Below, in pieces: positions 16,930 to 26,018 of a stretch of 64,000 nt of DNA. The stretch's first letter is position 1; each line of letters opens with the position of its first letter. This DNA comes from an uncultured Azospirillum sp. GTDB lineage: Bacteria; Pseudomonadota; Alphaproteobacteria; RF32; CAG-239. The notes below the pieces were generated by a model, which was given only the letters and a program-made list of their open reading frames with translations, searched no databases and had not been told where the DNA came from. The position numbers and the translations under genes are program-made. Location of the stretch: positions 114,230 to 178,229 of the forward strand of contig UQAB01000001.1 of assembly GCA_900538765.1 (NCBI GenBank). The letters are read 5' to 3'.

Positions 16930-18453
16930 CTATTCGCCCTCTTCTGTGAACCAGTGCTCACGCGCTGCCATAATAACTCTGTTAGCTTCGGCCTGAGAAA
17001 TAACACTCTCACCAAGCATTTCAATCAGCTCATCGGCAGCCAAATCAGCCAAATCATCAATGGTTTTAACGCCTTTTTCAGCCAAAACCAAAATCATATC
17101 CTGGTCCAGACCGCTGATTTCTTTCAGTTTGTCATCAATACCCAAAGATTTACTCTTGTCGGCAAACTCCTTGTCACGCTTCGCAACAAACTCCTGAGCA
17201 CGGCTCTGCAGTTCTTTAGCTACATCTTCGTCAAAACCCTCAATTTCAGACAGCTCGGAAAGCGCAACCAAAGCAACCTCATCAACCGTTGAAAAACCTT
17301 CGGCAATCAGCAAATGAGCAATCATTTCATCAACGTCCAAAGCTTCCATAAAGCGCTGAGAGCGGACTTTATTTTCATTGGAACGTCTTTCCTGTTCCTG
17401 CTCTTCGGTCAAGACATCTATATCGCAGCCAAGCAGCTGGGAAGCCAGTTTAACATTCTGACCGCGGCGGCCGATAGCGATTGAAAACTGCTCCTGAGGA
17501 ACAACCACTTCAATACGGCCGTTTTCTTCATCCAAAACCACCTTGGAAACCTCAGCCGGCGCCAAAGCGCTGACAATATACTGGGCTTTGTCTTCGGAAT
17601 AAGGAACAATATCAATTTTTTCACCCTGCAATTCATTGACAACCGCCTGAACGCGAATACCGCGCAAACCAACGCAGGCACCGACAGCGTCAACCGTAAC
17701 ATCCTCGGCTTTAACGGCAATTTTAGCCTTTGACCCCGGATCGCGGGCAACACCCATAATCTTGACAATACCATCATAAATTTCAGGAACTTCCTGAGTA
17801 AACAGCTTGGCCATAAATTCCGGACAAGTTCTGGAAAGGAAAATCTGCGGTCCTTTGTTTTCGCGGCGAACATCCAGAACATAAGCACGGATACGGTCGC
17901 CGTTTTTAAATTTCTCACGGGCAATCGTTTCGTCACGGCGTAAAATCGCTTCCGTCTTGCCGATATCCAAAACAACATTGCCGAACTCGGCTCTCTTAAC
18001 CGTACCGTTGATAATCGTGCCGATTTTTTCGCGATATTCTTCATATTGCTTATTGCGTTCAGCTTCACGTACTTTCTGAACGATAACCTGCTTGGCAGTC
18101 TGTGCGGCAATACGTCCGAAATCAATCGGCGGCAGCGCGTCAATCAAAAACTCGCCGACTTTAGCATCCGCTTTGATTTTTTTAGCTTTACTCAACGGCA
18201 GCTGAGCCGCCTCATTCTCAATAACGGCATCTTCCTCAACAACTTCGCGATAACGGGACAAAGCGATAGCGCCTGTCTTGCGGTCAATATTGGCTCTGAT
18301 GTCATGTTCAACACCGTATTTGGAACGGGCGCCTTTCTGAATAGCAACTTCCATCGCCACAAAAACATCCTCGCGGTCAATATTTTTCTCTCTGGCCACC
18401 GTGTCGGCAACCAAAAGAATTTCCGGTCTCGGCATACTTTCAATATTTTCCAT
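16930..18453 (-). CDS. nusA: Transcription termination/antitermination factor NusA
   Basis: NusA binds RNA polymerase and nascent RNA and controls pausing, termination and antitermination. The 507-residue product contains an N-terminal RNAP-binding domain (MPRPEILLVADTVAREK), an S1 domain at about 135-200 (IGTIINGTVKRAEFGNVVLDIG), KH domains (GSKAKIAVKA, CVGLRGIRVQAVVNEL, SIAIGRRGQNVKLAS) and two acidic C-terminal helix-hairpin-helix repeats at about 355-500. AGAGGAT precedes the ATG. It lies in the order rimP-nusA-ylxR-infB. Confidence 0.97.
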   Translation of the reverse strand: MENIESMPRPEILLVADTVAREKNIDREDVFVAMEVAIQKGARSKYGVEHDIRANIDRKTGAIALSRYREVVEEDAVIENEAAQLPLSKAKKIKADAKVGEFLIDALPPIDFGRIAAQTAKQVIVQKVREAERNKQYEEYREKIGTIINGTVKRAEFGNVVLDIGKTEAILRRDETIAREKFKNGDRIRAYVLDVRRENKGPQIFLSRTCPEFMAKLFTQEVPEIYDGIVKIMGVARDPGSKAKIAVKAEDVTVDAVGACVGLRGIRVQAVVNELQGEKIDIVPYSEDKAQYIVSALAPAEVSKVVLDEENGRIEVVVPQEQFSIAIGRRGQNVKLASQLLGCDIDVLTEEQEQERRSNENKVRSQRFMEALDVDEMIAHLLIAEGFSTVDEVALVALSELSEIEGFDEDVAKELQSRAQEFVAKRDKEFADKSKSLGIDDKLKEISGLDQDMILVLAEKGVKTIDDLADLAADELIEMLGESVISQAEANRVIMAAREHWFTEEGE

Positions 18454-18492
18454 TTTATCCTCTTATCTTAAATTGTATCTTTTTATTAAAAA

Positions 18493-18996
18493 TTATAATT
18501 CAACTTCTGCCTGAGCTTCCTCATATTCTTTCAAAAGCTCATCAGTAATGACTATCTTTGCCTTGGCGACATCTTCAAAAGGAATTTTATATTCCGTATC
18601 TTCCATCGTCAGGCAAATATTGTTCTCAGTGTCAACGCCGTTAACAACACCCTTGAAACGTTTTCTGTTTTCAACCGCTACTGCCGTTTCAACTTTCACC
18701 TCATAACCGGCAAAACGCTTAAAATGCTCTATCTTTGTCAAAGGGCGGTCGATTCCCGGAGAGCTGACTTCCAGAGAATACTGATTCTCTATCGGGTCTT
18801 TTTCATCCAAAACGTCAGACAAAGCGCGGCTAACCTTGGCACAGTCATCAACCGTGATTTCCGTCCCGTCTTTCCGGTCAATCATAACCTGTAAAGTCGG
18901 ATTTTTCATGCCAATAGTCAAAACCCTAATCAGCTCATATCCCAATCCTTCGACCACAGGTTCCAACATATCCTGCAAAGGGTGTTTATTAATCAT
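18493..18996 (-). CDS. rimP: Ribosome maturation factor RimP
   Basis: RimP helps maturation of the 30S subunit. The 167-residue protein shows the family blocks LEPVVEGLGYELIRV, TLQVMIDRKDG, CAKVSRALSDVLDE, YSLEVSSPGIDRPLT and FKGVVNGVD. It is first in the rimP-nusA-ylxR-infB operon. Its short leader contains a terminator-like hairpin (19013-19042) downstream of a predicted promoter. Confidence 0.96.
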   Translation of the reverse strand: MINKHPLQDMLEPVVEGLGYELIRVLTIGMKNPTLQVMIDRKDGTEITVDDCAKVSRALSDVLDEKDPIENQYSLEVSSPGIDRPLTKIEHFKRFAGYEVKVETAVAVENRKRFKGVVNGVDTENNICLTMEDTEYKIPFEDVAKAKIVITDELLKEYEEAQAEVEL

Positions 18997-19012
18997 TGAC
19001 GATTCCTTCTAA

Positions 19013-19042
19013 CAAAAAAGCGGGGCTTTTGACCCCACTTTC
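19013..19042 (-). terminator. Terminator-like hairpin in the rimP leader (possible attenuator)
   Basis: Minus strand AAAGTGGGG-TCAAAAG-CCCCGCTTTTTT lies between the predicted promoter (19068-19095) and the rimP start codon (18996). No gene between promoter and hairpin needs a terminator. Confidence 0.7.
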
Positions 19043-19067
19043 AATAATATTATCAATTTATGAAACT

Positions 19068-19095
19068 CTTATACCACAAAAATTTTAAAAATCAA
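19068..19095 (-). promoter_or_regulatory. Predicted promoter of the rimP-nusA-infB operon
   Basis: Minus strand TTGATT (19090-19095), 16-bp spacer, TATAAG (19068-19073); leader about 65 nt. The rest of the gap to 19265 holds only AT-rich sequence. Confidence 0.5.
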
Positions 19096-19265
19096 GCAGG
19101 AAAATCGCTGCCGGGCTTTTCATCCGCTGTATAATTTAAAATTTGCAACAGATAATTTAAAAACATGATACCCAGAACAAAATATACAAAATTACCTTAT
19201 TCTTTAACCTTTAATATATTAGTTCCCGACTAAGTCAACTCCAATTTATAACATAAGAAAATTCT

Positions 19266-21041
19266 TCATATTTTTTTTTTATATTTCAAAACAAAATCAT
19301 TAACAAGGTCATAAATCTTCTGCTTGTAACATTTTTGATTGTATAAAGTTTCTATATCAATATCTTTATTCCCAACATATATTTTTATTCGTGAACCCAG
19401 CTTGACATCAATATCTTCGTCTAAAGCTAGAAAGTCTAAATTAAAAATTTCAGCATATTGTTTTTTAATCTTTTCTTTAAGCCTCAAATAATCTTCATTT
19501 ACTAACAAATATTTTAGCATAAATTCATTTCCAAAAAAATCCTTGTATTTTGAATAATCATTACTAGCAATACTAGCGCACTTATCATTTGTTATATCAC
19601 AAGGATACAAACTTAAATCAATCTTTTCGCTTTTATTTATAACAAACCAACATGTCAATCCTCCATCAGAAGGGCGTTCTTTAAAATATTCTTCACTCAA
19701 GGTTCTGTAATATGCATAATAATCTCTTAGGCATTCACCGTTTTCTACATATTCAATTTTCTTTGATAGAGGAGCTTGAGAATTAGTACTTCCATCTTTT
19801 ACCAAAGAAATTGTTGCTGGTTGAACATCCTTATAAATAATAAACGTTTTATTACGATCTAAATAATTTTTCTTATTTTCAATGACGATATTCTTGTCTT
19901 TCTTCAACGTTCTATATTCTCTTAATTTGTCTCCAGCAAAATCCTTCTCATCAAAATAGTAAAGCTTATCTCGTACTTTAATTGAGGCATGGGGAGGTAA
20001 ACCAACAAACTCTTCTTTATCTGAATTTTGTCGATAAAAAAAGAACTCGGCATTGTAATTAAACAATTCATATTTTTTGTTTTGAAATGATAAACTTGCT
20101 ATCGTATACGGAGAATTATTGGTAATTATATACTCAACTTCAAAATCATTGTAATTAGAGATAACACGAGAAAACTTAACCTCAACCTGAGACTTCAACT
20201 CCTCAATTTTATCACTGAAAGGTTTCGCTATTAGCTTTCCATCAGTCATAAAATTAAATGTCTGCTCTATAAGATTATTTATTTTCTTTTGTTTTTCTGA
20301 ACTACAAATATTCCCATCAATTTCCGTTGCAATTTCATCAGTTTTATAAGCCATTGCTGCTTGATAATCTTTACTTAATTTTCTTAAATCATCTAAAAAA
20401 TCCATTCCCAAATTTTTGTCATTAGTAAGAATATCTTTATCAGATGGGGAAATATTAAAAATTTCTTCTGTATACTCTTCTTCATTTTCTAAAATCTCAA
20501 GATAAGAAGAAATAATTTTTTTTACTTTCTTTCTGTTGTTTAACTCTTTTAACTTTTGTTCCTCCCTTTTCTGTTTCATATCCTTATTATACGTTTTACA
20601 TGAACGATAATTACTAATTTCATTCATTCTCGACAAACTTAATTCTGTTTTTAATACATTTATATCCTTTTGCAGAGGGTTATCGTCATAAACATTTGCC
20701 AAAAACAAGCTATAATGTTCTATTACGGTTTCCATGTCGCCTAAAACAATATCTTTAATATTATCACATACGTTTGACACTTCCATATTAGCAATCTCTG
20801 TTTTTATCTCTACTAAGCTAGATATTCTATTTGAAAGTACAATCCGTGATGTTACAGAAGCAATTTTCTCATACTCAGAAAATAATTTTATTTTCTTGTT
20901 TATAAATTCTTTTTCCCCTGCTGGCTCGTAAAAATATTTATAATAAGAATAACAAATACTTCCACAAATTATTATTGTTAACAAGGCTATTAAAGATAGT
21001 AAAATTATTTTCTTTAATTTCAACATTTTCTTTTCTTCCAT
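19266..21041 (-). CDS. AT-rich gene for a membrane-anchored hypothetical protein (591 aa)
   Basis: I do not recognise this protein. Starting at the ATG at 21041 (MEEKKMLKLKK, preceded by GGGGTGAT), it has one N-terminal membrane segment (residues ~11-33, IILLSLIALLTIIICGSICY). A long, charged, partly coiled-coil extracytoplasmic region rich in Lys, Glu, Asn and Tyr follows. A beta-rich middle part (FEVEYIITNNSPYTIASLSF) resembles interface/immunoglobulin-like strands, and several cysteines occur near the end. Its base composition is clearly more AT-rich than that of neighbours, which suggests recent acquisition. It has no obvious partner gene. Confidence 0.65.
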   Translation of the reverse strand: MEEKKMLKLKKIILLSLIALLTIIICGSICYSYYKYFYEPAGEKEFINKKIKLFSEYEKIASVTSRIVLSNRISSLVEIKTEIANMEVSNVCDNIKDIVLGDMETVIEHYSLFLANVYDDNPLQKDINVLKTELSLSRMNEISNYRSCKTYNKDMKQKREEQKLKELNNRKKVKKIISSYLEILENEEEYTEEIFNISPSDKDILTNDKNLGMDFLDDLRKLSKDYQAAMAYKTDEIATEIDGNICSSEKQKKINNLIEQTFNFMTDGKLIAKPFSDKIEELKSQVEVKFSRVISNYNDFEVEYIITNNSPYTIASLSFQNKKYELFNYNAEFFFYRQNSDKEEFVGLPPHASIKVRDKLYYFDEKDFAGDKLREYRTLKKDKNIVIENKKNYLDRNKTFIIYKDVQPATISLVKDGSTNSQAPLSKKIEYVENGECLRDYYAYYRTLSEEYFKERPSDGGLTCWFVINKSEKIDLSLYPCDITNDKCASIASNDYSKYKDFFGNEFMLKYLLVNEDYLRLKEKIKKQYAEIFNLDFLALDEDIDVKLGSRIKIYVGNKDIDIETLYNQKCYKQKIYDLVNDFVLKYKKKI

Positions 21042-21155
21042 AATCACCCCGCTTATTCGAAAAACCATTAATCGAAAAATACTTCCAATAAAAAGACACA
21101 AACAACAAAAAAATGAAAAACTAAATCTATATTAATCATCCATTATACACAACAT

Positions 21156-22265
21156 TTAACCGTCTTCAAGATGAAGCAATATCGACACGCTCACCAATAC
21201 CGTAATCAAAATAGGCGTCCAAACCGCCATAAATACCGGAATATAGCCGTTCAAACCGAAAGTATAAATAACCTGCGATGAAAAATAAACCAGAAAACCG
21301 GCAATAATACCGCCGACAATAAGAAACATCACGCCACCGCGGCGATTGTTCGGCCGCAGAGCAAAAACCGCCGCTACCAAAACCATGGCACAAAGCATAA
21401 ATGGCGAAGCAATCAGCGACAAATAACGAATTCGATGTTTAACCACCGAAAAGCCGGATTTTTTATAAAATTCTATTGTGCTGGGCAAATCCCAAAAAGA
21501 AATGGCGTCAGGATCAATAAAATTCTCCCGGATACGATCGACCGTAATCGTTGTGTTGTACTTAACGCTGTTGACAATAGTCCGCGGCTTACCGGCCTCA
21601 AATACATTAACATCTTTCAACTCAATCTGTTCATTTTTCAAAACCGCCATAAAAGCACCAACCTGCCGCAAAATCTGGGAATTATGGTCAAGTTCCAAAA
21701 TATTGACATCATACAAATACAAAGTCTGCTCATCTTCCTGACGGACGGATTTGGCCTGCATTACCAAAACATTGCCTTCTTCCGCCGCTTCCCTGATCCA
21801 TAATCCTTTATCGGAAAAAAGCACGGCCTTCGGATTTTTGGTCTTAAGCTGATAATCCATCGTTTCAAAAATTTCCAACATCCTTGAGGCAATCGGATTA
21901 AAAATACTCACATTAATCACGCCAATCATAAAAACGGCAAACAGAACCGGAACCAGAAAGCCCCAAACAGACACCCCTGCTGCCCGGATAATCACAAATT
22001 CGTTTGTTTTGCTGACTTTTTGAAAAGTCACCATCGCGGCAATCATCATGACAAACGGGAAAATCATATCCAGTGTCCGCGGCAATTTCATCATTACCAT
22101 CTTCAGAACAAAACCCCAGCCGATATCCGGCCTGTCCGCCACACGGCGCAGCAAATCAATCACCTCAAACATAAATATAATGCCCAGCACCATAATCAGA
22201 ACTGAGAAAAAATTCCACACAATCTGCTTTGTCAGATATCTGCCGAGAATAGAATTAGGTTTCAT
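21156..22265 (-). CDS. lptG: LPS export ABC permease LptG
   Basis: LptG pairs with LptF in the inner-membrane LptB2FG complex, which extracts LPS and drives it to the outer membrane. The 369-residue product has the YjgP/YjgQ plan: LGRYLTKQIVWNF start, three N-terminal membrane helices, a periplasmic beta-jellyroll (~140-270), and three C-terminal helices. Conserved features are FPFVMMIAAMVTFQKVSKTNEFVIIRAAGVSVW near the front, and IRYLSLIASPFMLCAMVLVA and GYIPVFMAVWTP at the end. Its partner lptF is 33 kb away (55505), an unusual separation. Confidence 0.93.
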   Translation of the reverse strand: MKPNSILGRYLTKQIVWNFFSVLIMVLGIIFMFEVIDLLRRVADRPDIGWGFVLKMVMMKLPRTLDMIFPFVMMIAAMVTFQKVSKTNEFVIIRAAGVSVWGFLVPVLFAVFMIGVINVSIFNPIASRMLEIFETMDYQLKTKNPKAVLFSDKGLWIREAAEEGNVLVMQAKSVRQEDEQTLYLYDVNILELDHNSQILRQVGAFMAVLKNEQIELKDVNVFEAGKPRTIVNSVKYNTTITVDRIRENFIDPDAISFWDLPSTIEFYKKSGFSVVKHRIRYLSLIASPFMLCAMVLVAAVFALRPNNRRGGVMFLIVGGIIAGFLVYFSSQVIYTFGLNGYIPVFMAVWTPILITVLVSVSILLHLEDG

Positions 22266-22347
22266 TATATTTAAACAGCTTTCCTTTTTAAAAATTTGCC
22301 TACAACATAACCAAAAACGACCGCTTTGGCAAATACTTTTTTCAAGG

Positions 22348-23274
22348 CTAAAACCAGCCTAGCGACAAATACCTTTCCGTCCCGTCCGGCAAAATAACCA
22401 CAATCACCTTCTTGGCAAACTCCGGACGCTGCCCGATTTTCACCGCCGCCGCCAGCGCTGCTCCGGCAGAAATGCCTATCGGCAAACCTTCTTCCTTAGC
22501 CGCGTCTTTCAACAAAGCGATTGCTTCGTCATCCTTAATATCTATAACTTCGTCCACCAAAGATTTATCATAAAACGGCGGCACGAACCCGGCGCCTATA
22601 CCGGGAATTTTATGCGCACCGGCCTCCCCGCCTGACAAAACCGGACTGGAAGCCGGCTCCACGGCAACAACATACAAATCCGGATTGCAGGTTTTCAGCG
22701 TCGACGCTATTCCAGTCAAAGTCCCGGAAGTCCCGACAGCACTGACAATCACGTCAACATTTCCGCCGGTATCCTCCATAATCTCCATACTCGTTCCCAG
22801 CCGGTGCGCTTCGGGATTGGCTTCGTTTTCAAACTGTTTCAACATAATCACGTTCGGATTTTTCGCCGCCAAGATTTCCGCCTTTTTTATCGCACCGTTC
22901 ATCCCGTCTTCTCTAGGCGTCAAAATAACCTCCGCCCCGAAATGGCGCATCATCTTGATACGTTCTTCACTCATATTTTCCGGCATGGTTATCACCAGTT
23001 TATATCTCTTGGCCGCACACATCGCCGACAAAGCAATGCCCGTATTTCCCGAAGTGGCTTCCACAAAAACCGTTTCACTGTTGACCTTTCCGCTCTCTTC
23101 CGCTTTTTCAAGCATTTTCAAAGCAATACGGTCCTTAACCGAAAACAACGGATTATAAGCCTCGCACTTTCCCAAAATCTCGGCCTTAACCTTATGCTTG
23201 CGGCACAAACGATTTAAACGCAGCAACGGCGTATGCCCGACCATTTCCGTAATTGAATTGTAAATTTTCTTCAT
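22348..23274 (-). CDS. cysK: Cysteine synthase A (O-acetylserine sulfhydrylase)
   Basis: A PLP enzyme that makes cysteine from O-acetylserine and sulfide. The 308-residue product has the PLP lysine in NPLFSVKDR, the phosphate-contacting TSGNTGIAL loop, SAVGTSGTLTG, GIGAGFVPPFYD and the ISAGAALAAA segment. The ATG at 23274 (MKKIYNSI) follows AGAGGT; an upstream in-frame ATG lacks one. It has its own transcription unit, divergent from the gene at 23371. Confidence 0.93.
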   Translation of the reverse strand: MKKIYNSITEMVGHTPLLRLNRLCRKHKVKAEILGKCEAYNPLFSVKDRIALKMLEKAEESGKVNSETVFVEATSGNTGIALSAMCAAKRYKLVITMPENMSEERIKMMRHFGAEVILTPREDGMNGAIKKAEILAAKNPNVIMLKQFENEANPEAHRLGTSMEIMEDTGGNVDVIVSAVGTSGTLTGIASTLKTCNPDLYVVAVEPASSPVLSGGEAGAHKIPGIGAGFVPPFYDKSLVDEVIDIKDDEAIALLKDAAKEEGLPIGISAGAALAAAVKIGQRPEFAKKVIVVILPDGTERYLSLGWF

Positions 23275-23370
23275 TTTGACCTCTAACCTGTTCATAAAGC
23301 GCAAAACAAGTTTATTTTCTGCGCCGGATTTGCTACTATTGGCTCAATCTTAAAGGCAAATAATAAAAAA

Positions 23371-23955
23371 ATGATAAAGACCCAAACTTTTATTTATACG
23401 GTTTTACTCGGAACGATCCTCGCTGTGCCGGCGCCGGCAACCAGTCTGGATGAAATCTACCGGGACATCGTCCGCTCCGACAACAGCGGATATTTGCCGC
23501 TATACGTTAAAAACCGCAACGCGCCGGAATTCCTCTTTGATGACAGCGAGCTGCAAAAAGCCAAAGACAATCCCCCGCTCATCCCGATTATTCAGGAAGA
23601 AGACAGCGTTATTGACTTTGAAAACAAAAGAAAACTGCGCGAGCTGGAAGAGCAGGCCAGGATTTTACAATGGCAGCAAACGCTTAACGCCGTAAAAGAA
23701 AACCGCGTTACTCCGGTCGAATTAAAAGAAATCGAACAAAAAGCCGAAAAGAACGACCCTCAGGCCATTGAAGTCTACGCTTATATTTATGCCCGCGGGA
23801 TTGGTGTCAAACCTGATTTGCCCAAAGCGTTCCAACTCTACCAGAAGGCAGAAAAGTTAAACGTACCCAATGCCTTGCAAAATGCTGCCAAGGTATATAA
23901 AGCCATGTCCCCGAAACAAAGAAAAGAGCTTTCCCCGCTGAAGGCTAAGAATTAA
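23371..23955 (+). CDS. Secreted Sel1-repeat protein
   Basis: A 194-residue protein with a signal peptide (TVLLGTILAVPAPATS), a charged region with a predicted coiled coil (residues ~75-120) and one Sel1/TPR-like repeat (AIEVYAYIYARGIGVKPDLPKAFQLYQKA, read across residues ~135-165). Such periplasmic repeats usually mediate protein contacts. The 3' end overlaps the convergent nudix gene by 11 bp. Function unknown. Confidence 0.75.
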   Translation: MIKTQTFIYTVLLGTILAVPAPATSLDEIYRDIVRSDNSGYLPLYVKNRNAPEFLFDDSELQKAKDNPPLIPIIQEEDSVIDFENKRKLRELEEQARILQWQQTLNAVKENRVTPVELKEIEQKAEKNDPQAIEVYAYIYARGIGVKPDLPKAFQLYQKAEKLNVPNALQNAAKVYKAMSPKQRKELSPLKAKN

Positions 23956-24448
23956 ATTCTTCGGGAAACAACTGCTGCAGAGCCAGCCAGTGACAATAGT
24001 TTATCTTGACTTTTCCGCTGAAAATATCTTCAATATCCGCCCAAACGGCTTCGCCGTTTTCCGGTGTTTTCCACCGCGGACGCAACACATCAAAACCATA
24101 AGCGTCAGCTTCATAAACCATAAAAAACTGATGGTAAATATAAAACATGCCGCTTGGCTTTTCATCATCGGCGAAATAATTAACCGTCTGCTCAAACTGC
24201 CGAACACCTTTATCCAGCATAAACTCCACGCCGGTTTCTTCATAAAGCTTGCGGAACAGACAATCCCTGAAATTCTCGCTGCGGCGAATGCTTCCGCCCG
24301 GAAATTCAGGAACCCCCACTCCCGGAGGATAAGTCAGCAAAATCTTGTTTTCCTTAACCAACAGGGCAAAATAACCGTTTTTATATGCCGGGATAACATC
24401 ATCGGCATATTTTGGACGCCCTTTGCGGTTAAAGAAAAGATTATCCAT
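23945..24448 (-). CDS. NUDIX hydrolase
   Basis: A 167-residue protein with a Nudix box at about 51-73 (GGSIRRSENF then FRKLYEETGV). The second Glu of the canonical REUXEE is replaced by Lys in RKLYEE, but EE-x-G is kept. Substrate cannot be told; nucleoside diphosphate derivatives are usual. Its ATG overlaps the gmk stop (GCATGGATAA), so it is translationally coupled to guanylate kinase, which hints at a nucleotide-cleaning role. It overlaps the convergent Sel1 gene by 11 bp. Confidence 0.85.
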   Translation of the reverse strand: MDNLFFNRKGRPKYADDVIPAYKNGYFALLVKENKILLTYPPGVGVPEFPGGSIRRSENFRDCLFRKLYEETGVEFMLDKGVRQFEQTVNYFADDEKPSGMFYIYHQFFMVYEADAYGFDVLRPRWKTPENGEAVWADIEDIFSGKVKINYCHWLALQQLFPEEFNS

Positions 24449-25103
24449 GCTGCGCTTCCGTCAAAAGATGTTCAACAAACTCTGCCAACCCGGTCTGTCT
24501 GACGCGCTTCATTCTCTCTGCGGAAATAATTTTCTGCACCTTATAAACCGTTTCTTCCAGATTGACATTCAACAAAACATAATCAAATTCTTTCCAATGG
24601 CTCACTTTGTCAGGAAACTGAGACATCCGCTTTTTGATAACTTCTTCAGAATCCGTCCCTCTGCCGTACAAACGCCGTCTAAGCTCCACAATTGATGGCG
24701 GCAGAAGATAAATCGTCACGACATCATCCGGCGCCTTAGCCTTCATCTGCCGAGCTCCGGCCCAATCCATATCAAACAAAACATCTTCGCCGACATTCAA
24801 AAAGCCGTCCACCTCTGAGCGCAAAGTCCCGTAACGCGCGCCGTATTGAGAATCAACACATTCATAAAAAGCGTCTTCGGCCTTGAGCTTGTCATATTCC
24901 GCATCGGAAATAAAATGATAATCGATATCTTCAACTTCCGTGTCACGCTTTGGCCGGGTCGTTACCGAAACTGAAAACTTAATATGCTCGTCCTGAGCCA
25001 GAATTTCTTTGCAGACAGCACCTTTTCCCGTCCCCGACGGTCCCTCAATAATAAACATTGCGCCGCGGCGGACTCTTTTCAGTTTGTCGATAATGTCATT
25101 CAT
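24441..25103 (-). CDS. gmk: Guanylate kinase
   Basis: Phosphorylates GMP to GDP. The 220-residue product has the P-loop GPSGTGKGAV, the GMP-binding SVTTRPKRDTEVEDIDYHF segment and YVLLNVNLEETV near the end. The loop RRRLYGRGTDSEEVIKKRM carries the lid arginines. The ATG at 25103 is preferred because GAGGAG lies 5 nt upstream. In many alphaproteobacteria gmk lies near fabD-fabG-acpP-fabF; here it is about 29 kb from fabDG. Confidence 0.95.
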   Translation of the reverse strand: MNDIIDKLKRVRRGAMFIIEGPSGTGKGAVCKEILAQDEHIKFSVSVTTRPKRDTEVEDIDYHFISDAEYDKLKAEDAFYECVDSQYGARYGTLRSEVDGFLNVGEDVLFDMDWAGARQMKAKAPDDVVTIYLLPPSIVELRRRLYGRGTDSEEVIKKRMSQFPDKVSHWKEFDYVLLNVNLEETVYKVQKIISAERMKRVRQTGLAEFVEHLLTEAQHG

Positions 25104-25206
25104 GTCTTTCTCCTCGCCCAAATGTGTAAAACTGCTGCTGCAAATTTTGATTTTAAGTAATTTTATAGTATATTGCTAAAAACAATATTAATAAGGATTT
25201 TCAAAA

Positions 25207-25980
25207 ATGGCAACATCAAAACGTTATCAAAACATCCTCATTACCGGCGCTTCTAGCGGTATTGGCGAAGCCTTGGCGCTGCAATATGCCAAAACCACCG
25301 CCGCCCGCCTGTTTTTATCAGGCAGAAATGAAGAACGCCTGCAGGATGTCTGCCGCCGCTGCAAAGACCTTGGCGCAGAAACCGAATGCAAAATCATTGA
25401 CGTAACCGACCGCCAAGCTATGAAAGAATGGATAAACCAATGCGAAAAGAAAGCGCCTTTAAATATTGTTATCGCCAACGCCGGTGTCGGCACCATCAAT
25501 GAAAATGACGATTCTATCTATAAAACATTTGACACAAACCTTTACGGCGTTTTAAACACCATCCTGCCGGCTATTGCCAACTTTCGCTCAAGAAAAGCTG
25601 ACGGAACGGAAAAATCCGTTGTCCTTGTCAGTTCCATGGCCGGATATCACGGTTTGTACACCTGCCCGTCTTACAGCGCCAGCAAAGCCGCTGTCAAAGC
25701 TTACGGCGAAGCCCTGCGTATTCGCCTGAGGCCGGAAGGCATAAATGTCAACACGGTTTGCCCCGGTTTCGTGCGCTCCCGCATTACCGACCAGAACACC
25801 TGCCCCATGCCGTTTTTCATGGAAGCACCCGCCGCTGCAAAAGTCATTGCCACAGGAATTGATAATAACACCGGCTTGATTTCTTTCCCGGCGCCAATGC
25901 GTTTTATTGCCTGGCTGGGTTCGATTCTCCCCAACTGGCTGAGCGATTTTATTTATTCAAAACTGCCATACAAAGCATAA
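25207..25980 (+). CDS. Short-chain dehydrogenase/reductase
   Basis: A 257-residue classical SDR: NAD(P)-binding TGASSGIG at about 14-21, IANAGVGT (NAG motif), catalytic Ser in VLVSSMAG and the YSASK Tyr-Lys pair, then NTVCPGFV. The C-terminal ~40 residues are hydrophobic (MRFIAWLGSILPNWL), suggesting membrane association. Substrate unknown. It is a single-gene unit, directly followed by the terminator of the convergent accessory gene V2. Confidence 0.9.
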   Translation: MATSKRYQNILITGASSGIGEALALQYAKTTAARLFLSGRNEERLQDVCRRCKDLGAETECKIIDVTDRQAMKEWINQCEKKAPLNIVIANAGVGTINENDDSIYKTFDTNLYGVLNTILPAIANFRSRKADGTEKSVVLVSSMAGYHGLYTCPSYSASKAAVKAYGEALRIRLRPEGINVNTVCPGFVRSRITDQNTCPMPFFMEAPAAAKVIATGIDNNTGLISFPAPMRFIAWLGSILPNWLSDFIYSKLPYKA

Positions 25981-25982
25981 TA

Positions 25983-26014
25983 TAAAAGCTCCAAGATAAA
26001 ACTTGGAGCTTTTA
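25983..26014 (-). terminator. Terminator shared by the SDR gene and accessory gene V2
   Basis: AAAAGCTCCAAG and CTTGGAGCTTTT, perfect stem with T runs on both strands. Confidence 0.85.
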
Positions 26015-26018
26015 TAAT

